64,000 nt of DNA from Litoribacterium kuwaitense (GTDB lineage Bacteria > Bacillota > Bacilli > Bacillales > DSM-28697): assembly GCF_011058155.1 (NCBI RefSeq), contig NZ_JAALFC010000002.1, positions 1 through 64,000 on the forward strand, given 5' to 3'. Below the pieces are notes generated by a model, which did no database searches, was not told where the DNA came from, and worked only from the letters and a program-made list of their open reading frames with translations. This document shows, one piece after another, positions 7,905 through 16,922 of the stretch (position 1 is the stretch's first letter; the number at the start of each line of letters is the position of its first letter). The position numbers and the translations under genes are program-made.

Positions 7905-8201
7905 ATGAAAGAAATATCTGCAAAAGAATTGCAAAACTTACTAGAGGAAAATAAAGAAGTTAATATGATCGATGTTCGTGAAGTGGATGAAGTCGCTGAA
8001 GGAAAAATACCCGGTGTAGTGAACATTCCATTAGGTTTGGTTGAAGCTCGTATGCATGAGTTAGATCAAGCAAAAGAATATATTATGGTTTGCCGTTCTG
8101 GTGGTAGAAGTGGTCGTGCGACAGAATTTCTTGAAAGCCACGGCTTCAATTGCATTAATATGACTGGCGGCATGCTAGCGTGGGAAGGCGAAACAGAGTA
8201 A
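7905..8201 (+). CDS. Single-domain rhodanese sulfurtransferase
   Basis: This 98-aa soluble rhodanese has the active loop CRSGGRSG (Cys63) and the DVRE motif (residues 23-26). It starts 37 nt after the membrane rhodanese, with GAGGATGATCC upstream. Such proteins transfer sulfane sulfur among thiols. A CstR-like operator 19 nt after its stop separates it from the next genes. Confidence 0.88.
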   Translation: MKEISAKELQNLLEENKEVNMIDVREVDEVAEGKIPGVVNIPLGLVEARMHELDQAKEYIMVCRSGGRSGRATEFLESHGFNCINMTGGMLAWEGETE

Positions 8202-8219
8202 TTTTTTTTAAACTCTAAT

Positions 8220-8235
8220 ATACCCGTACTGGTAT
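8220..8235. promoter_or_regulatory. CstR-like operator 3 (internal)
   Basis: ATACCCGTACTGGTAT matches the operator pattern with one half weakened. It lies between the second rhodanese and the glutaredoxin-like gene, which suggests an internal regulated promoter, although no strong -35/-10 pair is visible. Confidence 0.55.
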
Positions 8236-8339
8236 TTAGGTTGTGGTAGAGCAAAGCGAATGGTGTGTTGAAGTCGGAAGGTAAATGGATGAAAAGATAT
8301 AGTGTTGTTGGAGAAACTAAAACATAAGGAGAGAAAACG

Positions 8340-8573
8340 ATGAACAAAATCACTGTGTATACGACAACGCAATGTCCATATTGTGTGATGCTGAAAAATT
8401 TCTTAGTTGAGCAAAATGTCGCCTTTAAAGAGGTGAACATGGAAAAGGACCCTGCAGCTATGCGGTATGTTGTTCAAACAACAGGACAAATGGGTGTGCC
8501 ACAAACAGACGTGAATGGGACGTGGATTATGGGCTATGACCCAAGTCGTCTTATGAAAGCTTTAGAGAACTAA
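8340..8573 (+). CDS. Glutaredoxin-like thiol-disulfide oxidoreductase
   Basis: This 77-aa protein has a thioredoxin fold with CPYC (Cys12, Cys15) and the TGQMGVPQTDVNG segment carrying the cis-Pro of NrdH/glutaredoxin-like proteins. It would reduce mixed disulfides or persulfides formed by its neighbours, probably with bacillithiol or thioredoxin reductase as partner (inference). The start has a GGAGAG site 8 nt upstream. Confidence 0.85.
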   Translation: MNKITVYTTTQCPYCVMLKNFLVEQNVAFKEVNMEKDPAAMRYVVQTTGQMGVPQTDVNGTWIMGYDPSRLMKALEN

Positions 8574-8598
8574 ACATCATATTTTTTTGGCAAAAATA

Positions 8599-8614
8599 AT
8601 ACCATAGGGGGTAA
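8599..8614. promoter_or_regulatory. CstR-like operator 4, overlapping a ribosome binding site
   Basis: ATACCATAGGGGGTAA matches the operator pattern. Its G-run (8607-8611) is also the only Shine-Dalgarno sequence for the ATG at 8621, so the operator and the translation signal share bases. Confidence 0.6.
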
Positions 8615-8620
8615 AAATAT

Positions 8621-9748
8621 ATGACTGTAAAAATGATGACAGCACATGAAGTGACACAAAAGGTGTTCAATAAAGAGGAGCTATTCATTTTAGATGTTCG
8701 TAATGAAGATGCATTTGAAGATTGGAAGGTTGAAGGAGAACATTTTTCATACTTGAACATTCCTTATTTCGAACTTTTGGAAGGCGTTGAAGGCATCCTA
8801 GATAAAATCCCGGCAAATCAAGAAACGTTAGTTGTCTGTGCAAAAGAAGGCTCATCGGTCATGGTGGCAGAGATGCTATCTGAAGCAGGTTTGGCAGTGT
8901 CATATCTTCAAGGGGGGATGAAAGCCTGGAGTGAACACTTAGAGCCTGTCAAAGTCGGCGACTTAAAAGATGGCGGAGAAATTTATCAATTTGTTCGTAT
9001 TGGTAAAGGCTGCCTTTCTTATATGGTCATCTCGGATGGTGAAGCAGCGATCATTGATGCCACGCGTATGACAGATGTTTTTGTAGACTTTGCTGCAAGT
9101 AAAGGAGCGAAGATCACAAATGTATTGGATACCCACCTTCATGCGGATCACATCTCTGGGGGCAGAAAGATTGCTGAACGAACAGGGGCAACATACTGGC
9201 TGCCACCGAAAGATGCCGAAGAAGTAACGTTTGACTATGGAGCTTTAGAAGATGGTCATGTTGTAACGGTTGGGAATACTGCAATTGACATTCAAGCCCT
9301 ATATTCGCCAGGACACACAATCGGGTCCACATCCTTTGTGATTGATGAGCAATTCTTATTGTCTGGTGATATCTTATTTATCGATTCGATTGGTCGACCA
9401 GACTTAGCCGGGAAGGCTGAGGATTGGGTTGGCGATTTAAGAAAAAGTCTCTATTCTCGCTACAAAGAGTTGTCAGAGGAGCTTATTGTCTTGCCAGCAC
9501 ACTTTATGATCATCGATGAATTAAATGAAGATGGGAGCGTCGCTGAAAAACTAGGCACTCTCTTTGCAAAAAACCACGGTTTAAATATTGAAGACGAAGC
9601 AGAGTTTAGAAAGTTAGTTACAGAAAATCTACCACCACAACCGAATGCATACCAAGAAATTCGTGAAACAAATATGGGTAAAATAACGCCAGAAGAAGAA
9701 AAGCAAAGAGAAATGGAAATTGGACCGAACCGTTGTGCTGTACGTTAA
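8621..9748 (+). CDS. Rhodanese-persulfide dioxygenase fusion (CstB-like)
   Basis: This 375-aa protein has an N-terminal rhodanese domain (about 1-108, active loop CAKEGSS with Cys73) fused to a metallo-beta-lactamase-fold persulfide dioxygenase (about 115-375). The metal site is clear: THLHADH gives His172 as iron ligand, with His232 in SPGHT and Asp250 in LSGD. It should oxidise low-molecular-weight persulfides to thiol and sulfite or thiosulfate. In staphylococcal CstB the dioxygenase part is N-terminal and the rhodanese C-terminal; here the order is reversed. The operon context and CstR-type sites support this function. Confidence 0.9.
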   Translation: MTVKMMTAHEVTQKVFNKEELFILDVRNEDAFEDWKVEGEHFSYLNIPYFELLEGVEGILDKIPANQETLVVCAKEGSSVMVAEMLSEAGLAVSYLQGGMKAWSEHLEPVKVGDLKDGGEIYQFVRIGKGCLSYMVISDGEAAIIDATRMTDVFVDFAASKGAKITNVLDTHLHADHISGGRKIAERTGATYWLPPKDAEEVTFDYGALEDGHVVTVGNTAIDIQALYSPGHTIGSTSFVIDEQFLLSGDILFIDSIGRPDLAGKAEDWVGDLRKSLYSRYKELSEELIVLPAHFMIIDELNEDGSVAEKLGTLFAKNHGLNIEDEAEFRKLVTENLPPQPNAYQEIRETNMGKITPEEEKQREMEIGPNRCAVR

Positions 9749-9792
9749 TGATTAATCTAAATTTAAACTAAAAATCATTGGAGGAATGAAAA

Positions 9793-10020
9793 ATGAACGT
9801 GACAAAAGTATTAGATGCAAAGGGATTAGCTTGCCCAATGCCAATCGTTAGAACTAAGAAGGCGATGAATGAATTAGAATCTGGTCAAATTTTAGAAGTA
9901 CACGCAACAGATCAAGGCTCTAAAAGTGATATTACTGCCTGGGCGAAATCTGGAGGACATGAGCTCCTAGATAGTACAGAAGAAAATGAGGTATTAAAGT
10001 TTTGGATTAAGAAAGGTTAA
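9793..10020 (+). CDS. TusA/SirA-family sulfurtransferase
   Basis: This 75-aa protein carries the CPMP motif (Cys14, Pro15, Pro17) of TusA-family sulfur carriers. Its length is normal for the family. It lies 44 nt after the dioxygenase gene with GGAGGAATG upstream. In cst-type operons the homologue (TauE-linked CstA/TusA) accepts persulfide sulfur, which is the likely role here. Confidence 0.9.
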   Translation: MNVTKVLDAKGLACPMPIVRTKKAMNELESGQILEVHATDQGSKSDITAWAKSGGHELLDSTEENEVLKFWIKKG

Positions 10021-10023
10021 ATA

Positions 10024-10051
10024 AAAGGGAGCCATGTACATGGTTCCCTTT
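10024..10051 (+). promoter_or_regulatory. Intercistronic stem-loop between tusA and the permease gene
   Basis: AAAGGGAGCCA pairs TGGTTCCCTTT around a TGTACA loop with one G-U pair. No T-run follows, so it more likely tunes mRNA stability or partial read-through than ends transcription. Confidence 0.6.
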
Positions 10052-10069
10052 ACTCAAGGGGGGAAGTTC

Positions 10070-10846
10070 ATGGATTTTGCATTTATTATTACGATATTCT
10101 TAATTGGTTTTATCGGATCTTACATTTCAGGGATGCTTGGTATAGGCGGATCCATTATTAAATATCCAATGTTGTTATATATTCCGCCATTATTCGGTGT
10201 AGCCGCATTTACAGCGCATGAAGTATCAGGAATTAGCGCAGTTCAAGTGCTTTTTGCCACGATTGGCGGTGTATGGGCCTACCGAAAAGGCGGTTATTTA
10301 AATAAATCGTTGATCGCTTATATGGGTGTTAGTATTCTTATCGGTAGTTTTATTGGCGGATACGGCTCGAAATTATTATCTGAAGGAGGAATCAATCTCA
10401 CCTACGGCATATTAGCGTTAATCGCTGCGGTGATGATGTTTGTCCCTAAAAAAGGGATTGATGATATTCCATTAGATCAAGTGAAGTTTAATAAATGGTT
10501 GGCAGCGTCTCTCGCTTTAATTGTTGGTATTGGAGCGGGAATTGTTGGAGCAGCAGGGGCGTTCTTATTAGTACCCATTATGCTAGTCGTGCTTAAAATT
10601 CCTACACGTATGACGATCGCATCGTCATTAGCAATTACTTTTATCTCATCTATTGGTGCAACCGTAGGAAAAGTGACAACCGGACAGGTCGATTACTTTC
10701 CAGCTGTCATTATGATTATTGCAAGTTTAATTGCATCGCCTTTGGGTGCGAACGCAGGTAAAAAGGTAAACACGAAGGTTTTACAAGTCATATTAGCAGT
10801 ATTGATCGCAGCTACCGCGATCAAGATATGGATGGATATATTCTAA
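10070..10846 (+). CDS. TauE/SafE-family sulfite/organosulfur permease
   Basis: This 258-aa membrane protein has about eight hydrophobic segments and the duplicated glycine-rich motifs of the TauE/SafE family ([15 protein letters not shown] near the start, [14 protein letters not shown] in the second half). It is expected to export sulfite or a related anion made by the dioxygenase. ATG 10070 follows AAGGGGGGAA; an upstream in-frame ATG at 10034 lies inside the stem-loop and is rejected. Confidence 0.88.
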   Translation: MDFAFIITIFLIGFIGSYISGMLGIGGSIIKYPMLLYIPPLFGVAAFTAHEVSGISAVQVLFATIGGVWAYRKGGYLNKSLIAYMGVSILIGSFIGGYGSKLLSEGGINLTYGILALIAAVMMFVPKKGIDDIPLDQVKFNKWLAASLALIVGIGAGIVGAAGAFLLVPIMLVVLKIPTRMTIASSLAITFISSIGATVGKVTTGQVDYFPAVIMIIASLIASPLGANAGKKVNTKVLQVILAVLIAATAIKIWMDIF

Positions 10847-10922
10847 TGTATAAATGAAATAAGGGTTGGAAGGAACACACCGTCAAGATTCATTTTCACA
10901 AAGCTTTTTATGTGGAGCCAGT

Positions 10923-10960
10923 AGAAACGGCAAGTTGATCAAGCGTAACTTGTTGTTTCT
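10923..10960 (+). terminator. Long hairpin after the permease gene
   Basis: AGAAACGGCAAGTT (10923-10936) pairs AACTTGTTGTTTCT (10947-10960), 14 bp with G-U pairs and a 10-nt loop. It lacks a strong T-run, so it may be a weak terminator or an mRNA end-protecting structure. Confidence 0.5.
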
Positions 10961-11132
10961 ATTGGTTGGGCAATGATCTGTTTTTTTACTAAAAGTTGCA
11001 AAGCCTGATGACTAACACTGTTAGCTGTTCTCCGTTGGCTTGATCATCCTCGCACAAACTCTTCACCATCTCTTGAAAGAACCGCTACCATTAAAAGTCC
11101 ATCTCGTTAAAAAAGGAAGGAGGAGCGCTAGT

Positions 11133-11393
11133 ATGGAGTACAATGCTCAGTTGAAGAATAGAATGAAAAGAATCGAAGGACAAGTGAGAGGCTTAATACG
11201 TATGATGGAAGAACAAAAAGATTGTCGGGATGTCGTCACGCAAATGTCAGCCGTAAGAAGTGCTCTCGATCGTACCGCGGCCTTAATGGTAAGTACAAAC
11301 CTTGCATACTGCATTCGTAATGAAAAGCAAGCTGGTGAAAGCTCTGAACACCTCATCAACGAAGCTGTTCATTTACTTGTGAAAAGTAGATAA
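11133..11393 (+). CDS. cstR: CstR persulfide-sensing repressor
   Basis: This 86-aa CsoR-family repressor has the two sensing cysteines at positions 31 (KDCRDV) and 60 (AYCIRN), the positions known for CstR. It lacks the His-Cys copper site of CsoR and ends in the characteristic LINEAVHLLVKSR. Persulfides cross-link the cysteines and release DNA. It is separated from the operon by a hairpin and about 170 nt, and has a strong AAGGAAGGAGG site before ATG 11133. No operator is obvious in front of it, so its own expression may not be autoregulated. Confidence 0.92.
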   Translation: MEYNAQLKNRMKRIEGQVRGLIRMMEEQKDCRDVVTQMSAVRSALDRTAALMVSTNLAYCIRNEKQAGESSEHLINEAVHLLVKSR

Positions 11394-11447
11394 CCCTGAT
11401 ACTAAATAACTCATTTTCTAAAGGCAGGCTTGATATAAAAGGGTGGT

Positions 11448-11484
11448 AAAACGACGAGTATGTAAACCCCTGCTCGTCGTTTTC
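11448..11484 (+). terminator. Terminator after cstR
   Basis: AAAACGACGAG (11448-11458) pairs CTCGTCGTTTT (11473-11483). Confidence 0.8.
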
Positions 11485-11707
11485 ATTATAATTGTGCAAA
11501 TACTTTCAGACACAGGCTTTAAGTATTTGTGTATTTTCTTAAAACTCGATACATACTCGCTGCCGCTCACGGACTTTGACTACACTTTTCTTCGTGAAAG
11601 TCAGTCACTTTCAGTTTAGTATTTAAAATGCATCACATACAATGATATGGTTAAATACAAAAGCAAAGTCGCCATCACAGGGGCAAAAATGGGTAGGGGG
11701 AGGAAAT

Positions 11708-12205
11708 ATGAACATAAGAGAAATAAAAAAGACTGATGCTGAAAAATTCGCTCTTTTAATTAAGGAAATTGAAGAAAGCTCGCAATATATGCTTTGGGAG
11801 GCTAGGGAAAGAAAAGTTGATATTGCAAAGCAAGCTAAAGAAATAGACGCTATCGAAAAAAGTGAGAATTCCACGATATTCGTTGCAGATCATGCCAATG
11901 AACTTGTTGGCTTCCTACTTGCTAAGGGCGGAAGTGCAAGAAGAAACAAGCATTCAGTATACATAGTCGTAGGAATTTTAACTCATTACAGAGGAAAAGG
12001 CGTAGGCACCAAATTATTTAAGGAATTAGAAAAATGGGCAAAGGACCATCATATCCATCGCATAGAGTTAACGGTTGTTACGGAAAATAAGGCAGGTCTA
12101 TCTTTGTATAAAAAGCAAGGATTTCAAGTAGAAGGCACGAAAAGAAATTCTTTGTTCTTGAACGGAGAATATGTGGATGAATACTATATGTCAAAATTGG
12201 TATAG
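11708..12205 (+). CDS. GNAT-family N-acetyltransferase
   Basis: This 165-aa protein has the GNAT acetyl-CoA loop in YRGKGVGTKLFKEL (about residues 98-111) and the RIELTVVTENKAGLSLYKKQ signature of RimI/PhnO-like enzymes near the C-terminus. It would transfer an acetyl group to an unidentified amine. ATG 11708 follows GGGGGAGGAA. It stands alone between a terminator and the sugar transporter locus. Confidence 0.85.
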   Translation: MNIREIKKTDAEKFALLIKEIEESSQYMLWEARERKVDIAKQAKEIDAIEKSENSTIFVADHANELVGFLLAKGGSARRNKHSVYIVVGILTHYRGKGVGTKLFKELEKWAKDHHIHRIELTVVTENKAGLSLYKKQGFQVEGTKRNSLFLNGEYVDEYYMSKLV

Positions 12206-12229
12206 TCATCTTCTTTAGGTCAATAGCTG

Positions 12230-12256
12230 CTCCCGTAAACAAGAATTCGGGAGCAT
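12230..12256 (+). terminator. Hairpin after the acetyltransferase gene
   Basis: GCTCCCG pairs CGGGAGC around a 12-nt loop. No T-run follows, so termination is uncertain. Confidence 0.45.
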
Positions 12257-12383
12257 ACTGATACTTGCGATACATAGATTTATAGGCCTTTTTCAGAAAT
12301 GCGCATTTAAAAATCATTTGATTACAAACCTTTTTATTTTTCTGATAATAACTTGTTTTCGCAGTAAGTCTATGATAGTGTAA

Positions 12384-12397
12384 TGTTACCGATAACA
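12384..12397. promoter_or_regulatory. LacI-type operator before the importer operon
   Basis: TGTTACCGATAACA is a nearly perfect 14-bp palindrome of the type bound by LacI-family repressors, 45 nt before the first permease gene. No LacI gene is adjacent; the nearest in the window are at 28604, 30999 and 59175. Confidence 0.6.
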
Positions 12398-12441
12398 AGT
12401 GGTAATGCTTAACTTTATTTGTTTTATAAAGGGGTGTGACA

Positions 12442-13413
12442 ATGGGAATGTCTAAGACGTCTGTGCCTAAATCAGATGTAAAAAAAGAATTAAGGCAAAA
12501 GAGAAAAACCTCGTTTTGGAAAGATATTAAAAATGGTTGGCAGCTTTATGTCATTTTTGCTTTGCCTCTTCTGTACATCCTAGTTTTTAAGTATTATCCA
12601 ATGTACGGGGCAATTATCGCATTTAAAGATTATAACCCTATTGACGGCATTTTTGGCAGTCCGTGGGTAGGCATGAAGCACGTTATTGAGTTTTTTAATT
12701 CCTATGAGTTTTGGCGAGTGATGAATAATACGATTATCCTAGGCATTTATCAAGTGTTAGCTACTTTTCCACTCCCGATTGTTTTGGCATTAAGTCTAAA
12801 TTATGTGTATAGCGCACGATTTAAAAAAGCAGCGCAAATGATTACTTATGCGCCACACTTTATCTCTGTTGTTGTGATGGTGGGGATCATATTAGTGATT
12901 CTCGACCCAAGGGGACCTGTGAATCAATTGCTTGGAACGATGGGCATTAGCGAAATTAACTTTATGGGCGAACCTGGTCTCTTTAAATCGATCTTCGTTT
13001 GGTCAGATGTTTGGCAAAATGTAGGGTTTGCGTGCATTATATACTTGGCAGCTTTGGCAGGAATTAACCCGCAGCTCCATGAGGCGGCGATTATTGACGG
13101 TGCCTCTAAGTTAAAAAGAATCTGGCATATCGATATTCCAGGAATTTTACCTACAGCGGTCATTATTCTCATCTTAAATATGGGTGGCTTTTTAGATACA
13201 GGCTTTGAAAAAGTATTATTGATGCAAAATTCACTTAATATTTCCGCATCAGAAGTCATCGACACGTATGTATATAAAATAGGTCTAACCGCTATGATTC
13301 CACAATATTCGTATTCAGCAGCCATTGGCTTATTTAAAGCAGTTGTAGGTCTTATTCTAATTGTAAGCGCAAACAAAATTGCTAAGGTAATCACAAAACA
13401 GGGCTTATGGTAA
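12442..13413 (+). CDS. ABC transporter permease, LplB/YteP-like
   Basis: This 323-aa inner-membrane subunit has six predicted helices and the binding-protein-dependent permease signature HEAAIIDGASKLKRIWHIDI, which contacts the ATPase. The KYYPMYGAIIAFKDYNP segment is typical of LplB-class polysaccharide/oligosaccharide importers. The ATPase is not encoded here; such systems usually share MsmX/UgpC. AAAGGGG lies 7 nt before ATG 12442. It pairs with the frameshifted permease that follows. Confidence 0.9.
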   Translation: MGMSKTSVPKSDVKKELRQKRKTSFWKDIKNGWQLYVIFALPLLYILVFKYYPMYGAIIAFKDYNPIDGIFGSPWVGMKHVIEFFNSYEFWRVMNNTIILGIYQVLATFPLPIVLALSLNYVYSARFKKAAQMITYAPHFISVVVMVGIILVILDPRGPVNQLLGTMGISEINFMGEPGLFKSIFVWSDVWQNVGFACIIYLAALAGINPQLHEAAIIDGASKLKRIWHIDIPGILPTAVIILILNMGGFLDTGFEKVLLMQNSLNISASEVIDTYVYKIGLTAMIPQYSYSAAIGLFKAVVGLILIVSANKIAKVITKQGLW

Positions 13414-13832
13414 TTTAAGCACGATATTAGAAAGGAAATAAATTTGCAAACAATAATCAAAAACTACAATTAATTAATTGAAATTTCACAATTGAATGTC
13501 GAGCATCTTTAAAATAAACCTTGATGCAGACAAGATACGGAATAATTTGCAAGATTATTTTGAAGGAGTATTTTACCGCTTTAAAATGTTGGTTGTTTAT
13601 ATGATAGCATCAATGATTTTTAAATTGATTTGGCTAAGTGAAAAAGTTGTGCTTATGGCAGCTCGTGAACGGTTCATATCCATTGCGAAATGAGGGCTAA
13701 GAAAAGCACCTATGATCAATGGTCATTAGCCCAATCAATAAATCCTAGGCGTGCTGAGTGAATATCGATACGAAAACTGGAAAATTAATTGTCCTGAATT
13801 CTACGGCGAACACATATAAGGGAGGGAGCACT
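13414..13832. other. Gap between the two permease genes
   Basis: This 420-nt gap is unusual because the two permease genes of such operons normally abut. It holds a 65-codon frame from TTG 13496 to 13693 with a hydrophobic middle but no ribosome binding site and no family I recognise. It also contains a GGGCTAA...TTAGCCC hairpin (13693-13731). It may be decayed sequence. Confidence 0.4.
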
Positions 13833-14725
13833 ATGAACACTTCAATTCCAGAATCAAGGGTGATCGGATATTCACGATTTGCAACTATGTGTTACTGTCA
13901 CTCTTTGTGGCATCGGTTCTATATCCGCTCATTTTTGTTGTAAGCGCTTCTTTTAGTTCGGCTGAAGCTGTATCTAGTGGAAAGGTATGGTTGTGGCCAG
14001 TTGATTTTAGTATAAAGAGCTATCAGGAGGTTTTTAACCATGACGCCATTTGGAGAGGATATGCGAATTCACTGTTTTACATGGTCGTTGGAACCTTTAT
14101 CAATATTGTGCTGACAATTTTAGCCGCATACCCATTAACGAGAAAAGATTTTAGAGGCAGACACATCTTTATGTTCATGTTTGTTTTTACGATGATGTTT
14201 AATGGTGGATTAATTCCAATGTACCTCCTCGTTCGAGATTTAGGGATGTTAAACACGAGATGGGCTTTGCTGGTTCCGAATGGTTTAGCAGTATTTAACG
14301 TCATTATTACGATGACCTTCTTCAGATCGACGATTCCAAACGAACTTTTGGAATCTGCGCAAATTGATGGTTGTAATGACTTTAAGTTTTTATGGAAAAT
14401 CGTTATTCCGCTGTCTGCACCGATCATTGCGGTGATGTCATTGTTTTATGCCGTTGGACATTGGAACCAATATTTTAGCGCCTTAATTTATTTAAGAGAT
14501 GCCGATCTATTTCCTTTACAACTCGTGTTAAGGGATATATTAGTACAAAATGAAGTCGACCCGTCAATGATGTCTGATGTTTCAAATTTAGAAGAACGAA
14601 TAGGGCTTCAAGAACTCTTAAAATATGCCACGATTGTTGTCGCATCATTGCCCGTATTAATCATCTATCCGTTTGTACAAAAACATTTTGTTAAAGGGGT
14701 TATGATAGGTTCTTTAAAAGGCTAA
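13833..14725 (+). pseudogene. ABC transporter permease, YtcP/LplC-like, frameshifted near its start
   Basis: A strong GGGAGGGAG site precedes ATG 13833, but the frame from this ATG leaves the family sequence after eight or nine residues (MNTSIPESR). The correct frame resumes as GDRIFTICNYVLLSL and runs to 14725 with all expected helices and the EAA-like motif ELLESAQIDGCNDFKF. One extra G in the GGG run at 13858-13860 would restore a normal protein of about 297 aa. Without it translation could start only at GTG 13889, which lacks a ribosome binding site and loses part of the first region. It is either a sequencing error or a recent mutation that would disable the importer. Confidence 0.85.
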
Positions 14726-14793
14726 AGAAAAATGCCTTTTGAATGATCTCACAAAAGTAATGAGAGTAAAATTATTTATCGGGGGGTCTTTAA

Positions 14794-16419
14794 TTGTTCA
14801 AGAACAAAATGCTATTTCTATTACTGCTTATCATGTTTGTTATGATGACGGCGTGTTCAAATGATGAAAATGCAAGTGGCGAGGGCAATGAAAGTGGCTC
14901 TGGCTCGATTGTAACAGCGCCGGGAGAGTTTCCGATCGTAGAAGAGAAAGTTGAATTAGATGTATTAATTCCTGCAAATTCTATCGTAGAAGATTTTGAA
15001 ACAAATGAATTTACGAAATGGTATGAGGAAAAAACAGGCGTGCATATTAATTGGGAGATTATTCCTTATGAAAGTCAGCAAGAACAATTAAATTTAATTC
15101 TGACAAGTGGTGAGTATCCTGACGTCATTATGGACATGGGCGTTGGACGATCCCAACTAAGATTGTATGGCGAAAGTGGCAGCTTTTTAGCCTTAAATGA
15201 CTTGATTGACGAATATGGCGTCGAAACGAAAAAAATGTTTGAAGATATGCCCCTTGTCGAAGATGTCATTACGACACCTGAAGGAGATATCTTTGCCTTA
15301 CCTCAAGTCAATGAATGTTACCACTGCAGCATGCCACAAAAACTTTGGGTGTACGAACCGTGGCTAGAGGAATTGGGCATGGACATCCCGACAACAACAG
15401 AAGAGTATAAAGAGCTTTTGTTAGCCATTAAAAATACTGATTTAAACGGTAATGGAAAAGCGGATGAGATTCCTTTATCGGGACAATACAACGGATACTA
15501 CACTTCGTTGGCTACGCCAGGGTTTTTGATGGATCCATTTATATATAGTGATTTGCACATCGTTGACGGAGAAGTGATTGCGCCTTGGAATAAACCAGAA
15601 TATAAAGAAGGCCTTGCCTATTTACGTGATTTGTATGAAGAGGGGCTCATTTATTCTGGTTCATTTACGCAAAGTTTAGAACAATTTAAACAATTGGGTG
15701 AAAATCCAAATGAACCGATCTTAGGAACCGCTGTCTCTGCAACAGTTTCCTTTGCTGATGTGAATGGTAGAATGAACGATTATGTTGTTATTCCACCGTT
15801 AGAAGGCCCTAGCGGTCAACGCATTACTCATTCTGTACCGAATCCAGTCACACGCCCTGCCGAGTTTATTATTACGAATAAAGCAAAGCACCCTGAAGTT
15901 GCCTTCCGCTGGGCAGATGCGATGTATGATGAAGGTATTACGATGCGTTCCGTGCTTGGCAGAGAAGGAGAAGAGTGGTTTACACCAGAAGAAGGTGTAC
16001 TTGCTTTAAATGGGGAGCAGGCATCATACGAAACGATTAAACTTGATGAGCCTGTTCAGAATGCGCACTGGAGTCAGACAGGACCATCCTTGAGAACAAA
16101 AGAATTTAGATCGAGCCGTGCTGTTCCAGAGGGGGATTTAGAAACAAAATTATGGGAATCGACCGAGCAGTATGAGCCATATCTTTCAGATAGCATCGAG
16201 CCAATCCCACCTCTCTTCTTTAGTCAGGAAGATTCTAATGAGATGGCGAAAATTGAACAGTCCTTAACGGATTACTACGAAGAGATGGCAGCAGCGTTTA
16301 TTACTGGAGAGTCAGATTTAGATAAGGATTGGGATGAGTATATTAATAATTTACAACAAATCGGTCTTGATGAGTACGTAAATATTTATCAAAGAGCATA
16401 TGATGAAAAATATAAATAA
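14794..16419 (+). CDS. Extracellular sugar-binding lipoprotein 1
   Basis: This 541-aa LplA/AlgQ-type solute-binding lipoprotein has a signal peptide with lipobox VMMTACSND. TTG 14794 is used because GGGGGGTC precedes it. The segment NGNGKADEIPLSG is the EF-hand-like calcium loop known in AlgQ-type proteins. It is highly similar throughout to the next protein (16923-18530), so the two are a tandem duplication. It should deliver an oligosaccharide to the permeases upstream. The fucosidase in the cluster suggests a fucose-containing ligand. Confidence 0.9.
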   Translation: MFKNKMLFLLLLIMFVMMTACSNDENASGEGNESGSGSIVTAPGEFPIVEEKVELDVLIPANSIVEDFETNEFTKWYEEKTGVHINWEIIPYESQQEQLNLILTSGEYPDVIMDMGVGRSQLRLYGESGSFLALNDLIDEYGVETKKMFEDMPLVEDVITTPEGDIFALPQVNECYHCSMPQKLWVYEPWLEELGMDIPTTTEEYKELLLAIKNTDLNGNGKADEIPLSGQYNGYYTSLATPGFLMDPFIYSDLHIVDGEVIAPWNKPEYKEGLAYLRDLYEEGLIYSGSFTQSLEQFKQLGENPNEPILGTAVSATVSFADVNGRMNDYVVIPPLEGPSGQRITHSVPNPVTRPAEFIITNKAKHPEVAFRWADAMYDEGITMRSVLGREGEEWFTPEEGVLALNGEQASYETIKLDEPVQNAHWSQTGPSLRTKEFRSSRAVPEGDLETKLWESTEQYEPYLSDSIEPIPPLFFSQEDSNEMAKIEQSLTDYYEEMAAAFITGESDLDKDWDEYINNLQQIGLDEYVNIYQRAYDEKYK

Positions 16420-16922
16420 TTTAGTGAATGCGTCATTGCGTTAATCGTAGTGTGGTAAGAAAAGGGGAGTGAATGATAACACGGACCCTTTTCTGTGTTA
16501 CCTTATATCAAAACTTAAAAGGGAGGGGATAAATTTAGTTAAGCTCACATGTACCACGTTGAGAAGTCGGGTTAGAATCGACATGATGTGGAAGGAGGTT
16601 ATAATGAACTTAGCGCATGAAGTCAGCCACTCTGATCCAAGTTAAATAATGGATTGCAGAAGGTGCATTAATTTCTAAAAAATGATTTTTGGGAGGGCGA
16701 CTGATCATGACATAGGTTGATAACAACTGTTTGCGAAGGCTTAAAACAGAATGGTCAGAGAGGTTGAAACAGAAAAGGGTTATGGTGGTTGTGAAAGTCC
16801 TTGTTTTGCATGACAAGAGATGGCAAACGTTAAAAAACAAGCTCTTGATCAACTTTAAATTTCAGAAAAAAAGACTTCTTTGTGAGTTAAGAAAAAATCT
16901 TACAGCTCTAGGGAGGTATTCA
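16420..16922. other. Gap between the paired binding-protein genes
   Basis: This 500-nt stretch has a GAAAAGGG...CCCTTTTC inverted repeat (about 16460-16494). It also has three Shine-Dalgarno-like sites, two of which start only very short frames (13 codons at 16604-16645, and ATG-ACA-stop near 16706). No real gene is recognised. It may be the eroded remnant of a gene from the duplication. Confidence 0.4.

Noticed and set aside
12924-13460. 178-codon minus-strand frame opposite the LplB-like permease
   Set aside because: It is antisense to a clear membrane protein gene, has no ribosome binding site and reflects codon bias of the real gene. The same applies to the 200-codon frame at 34021-34623 opposite mdxF.
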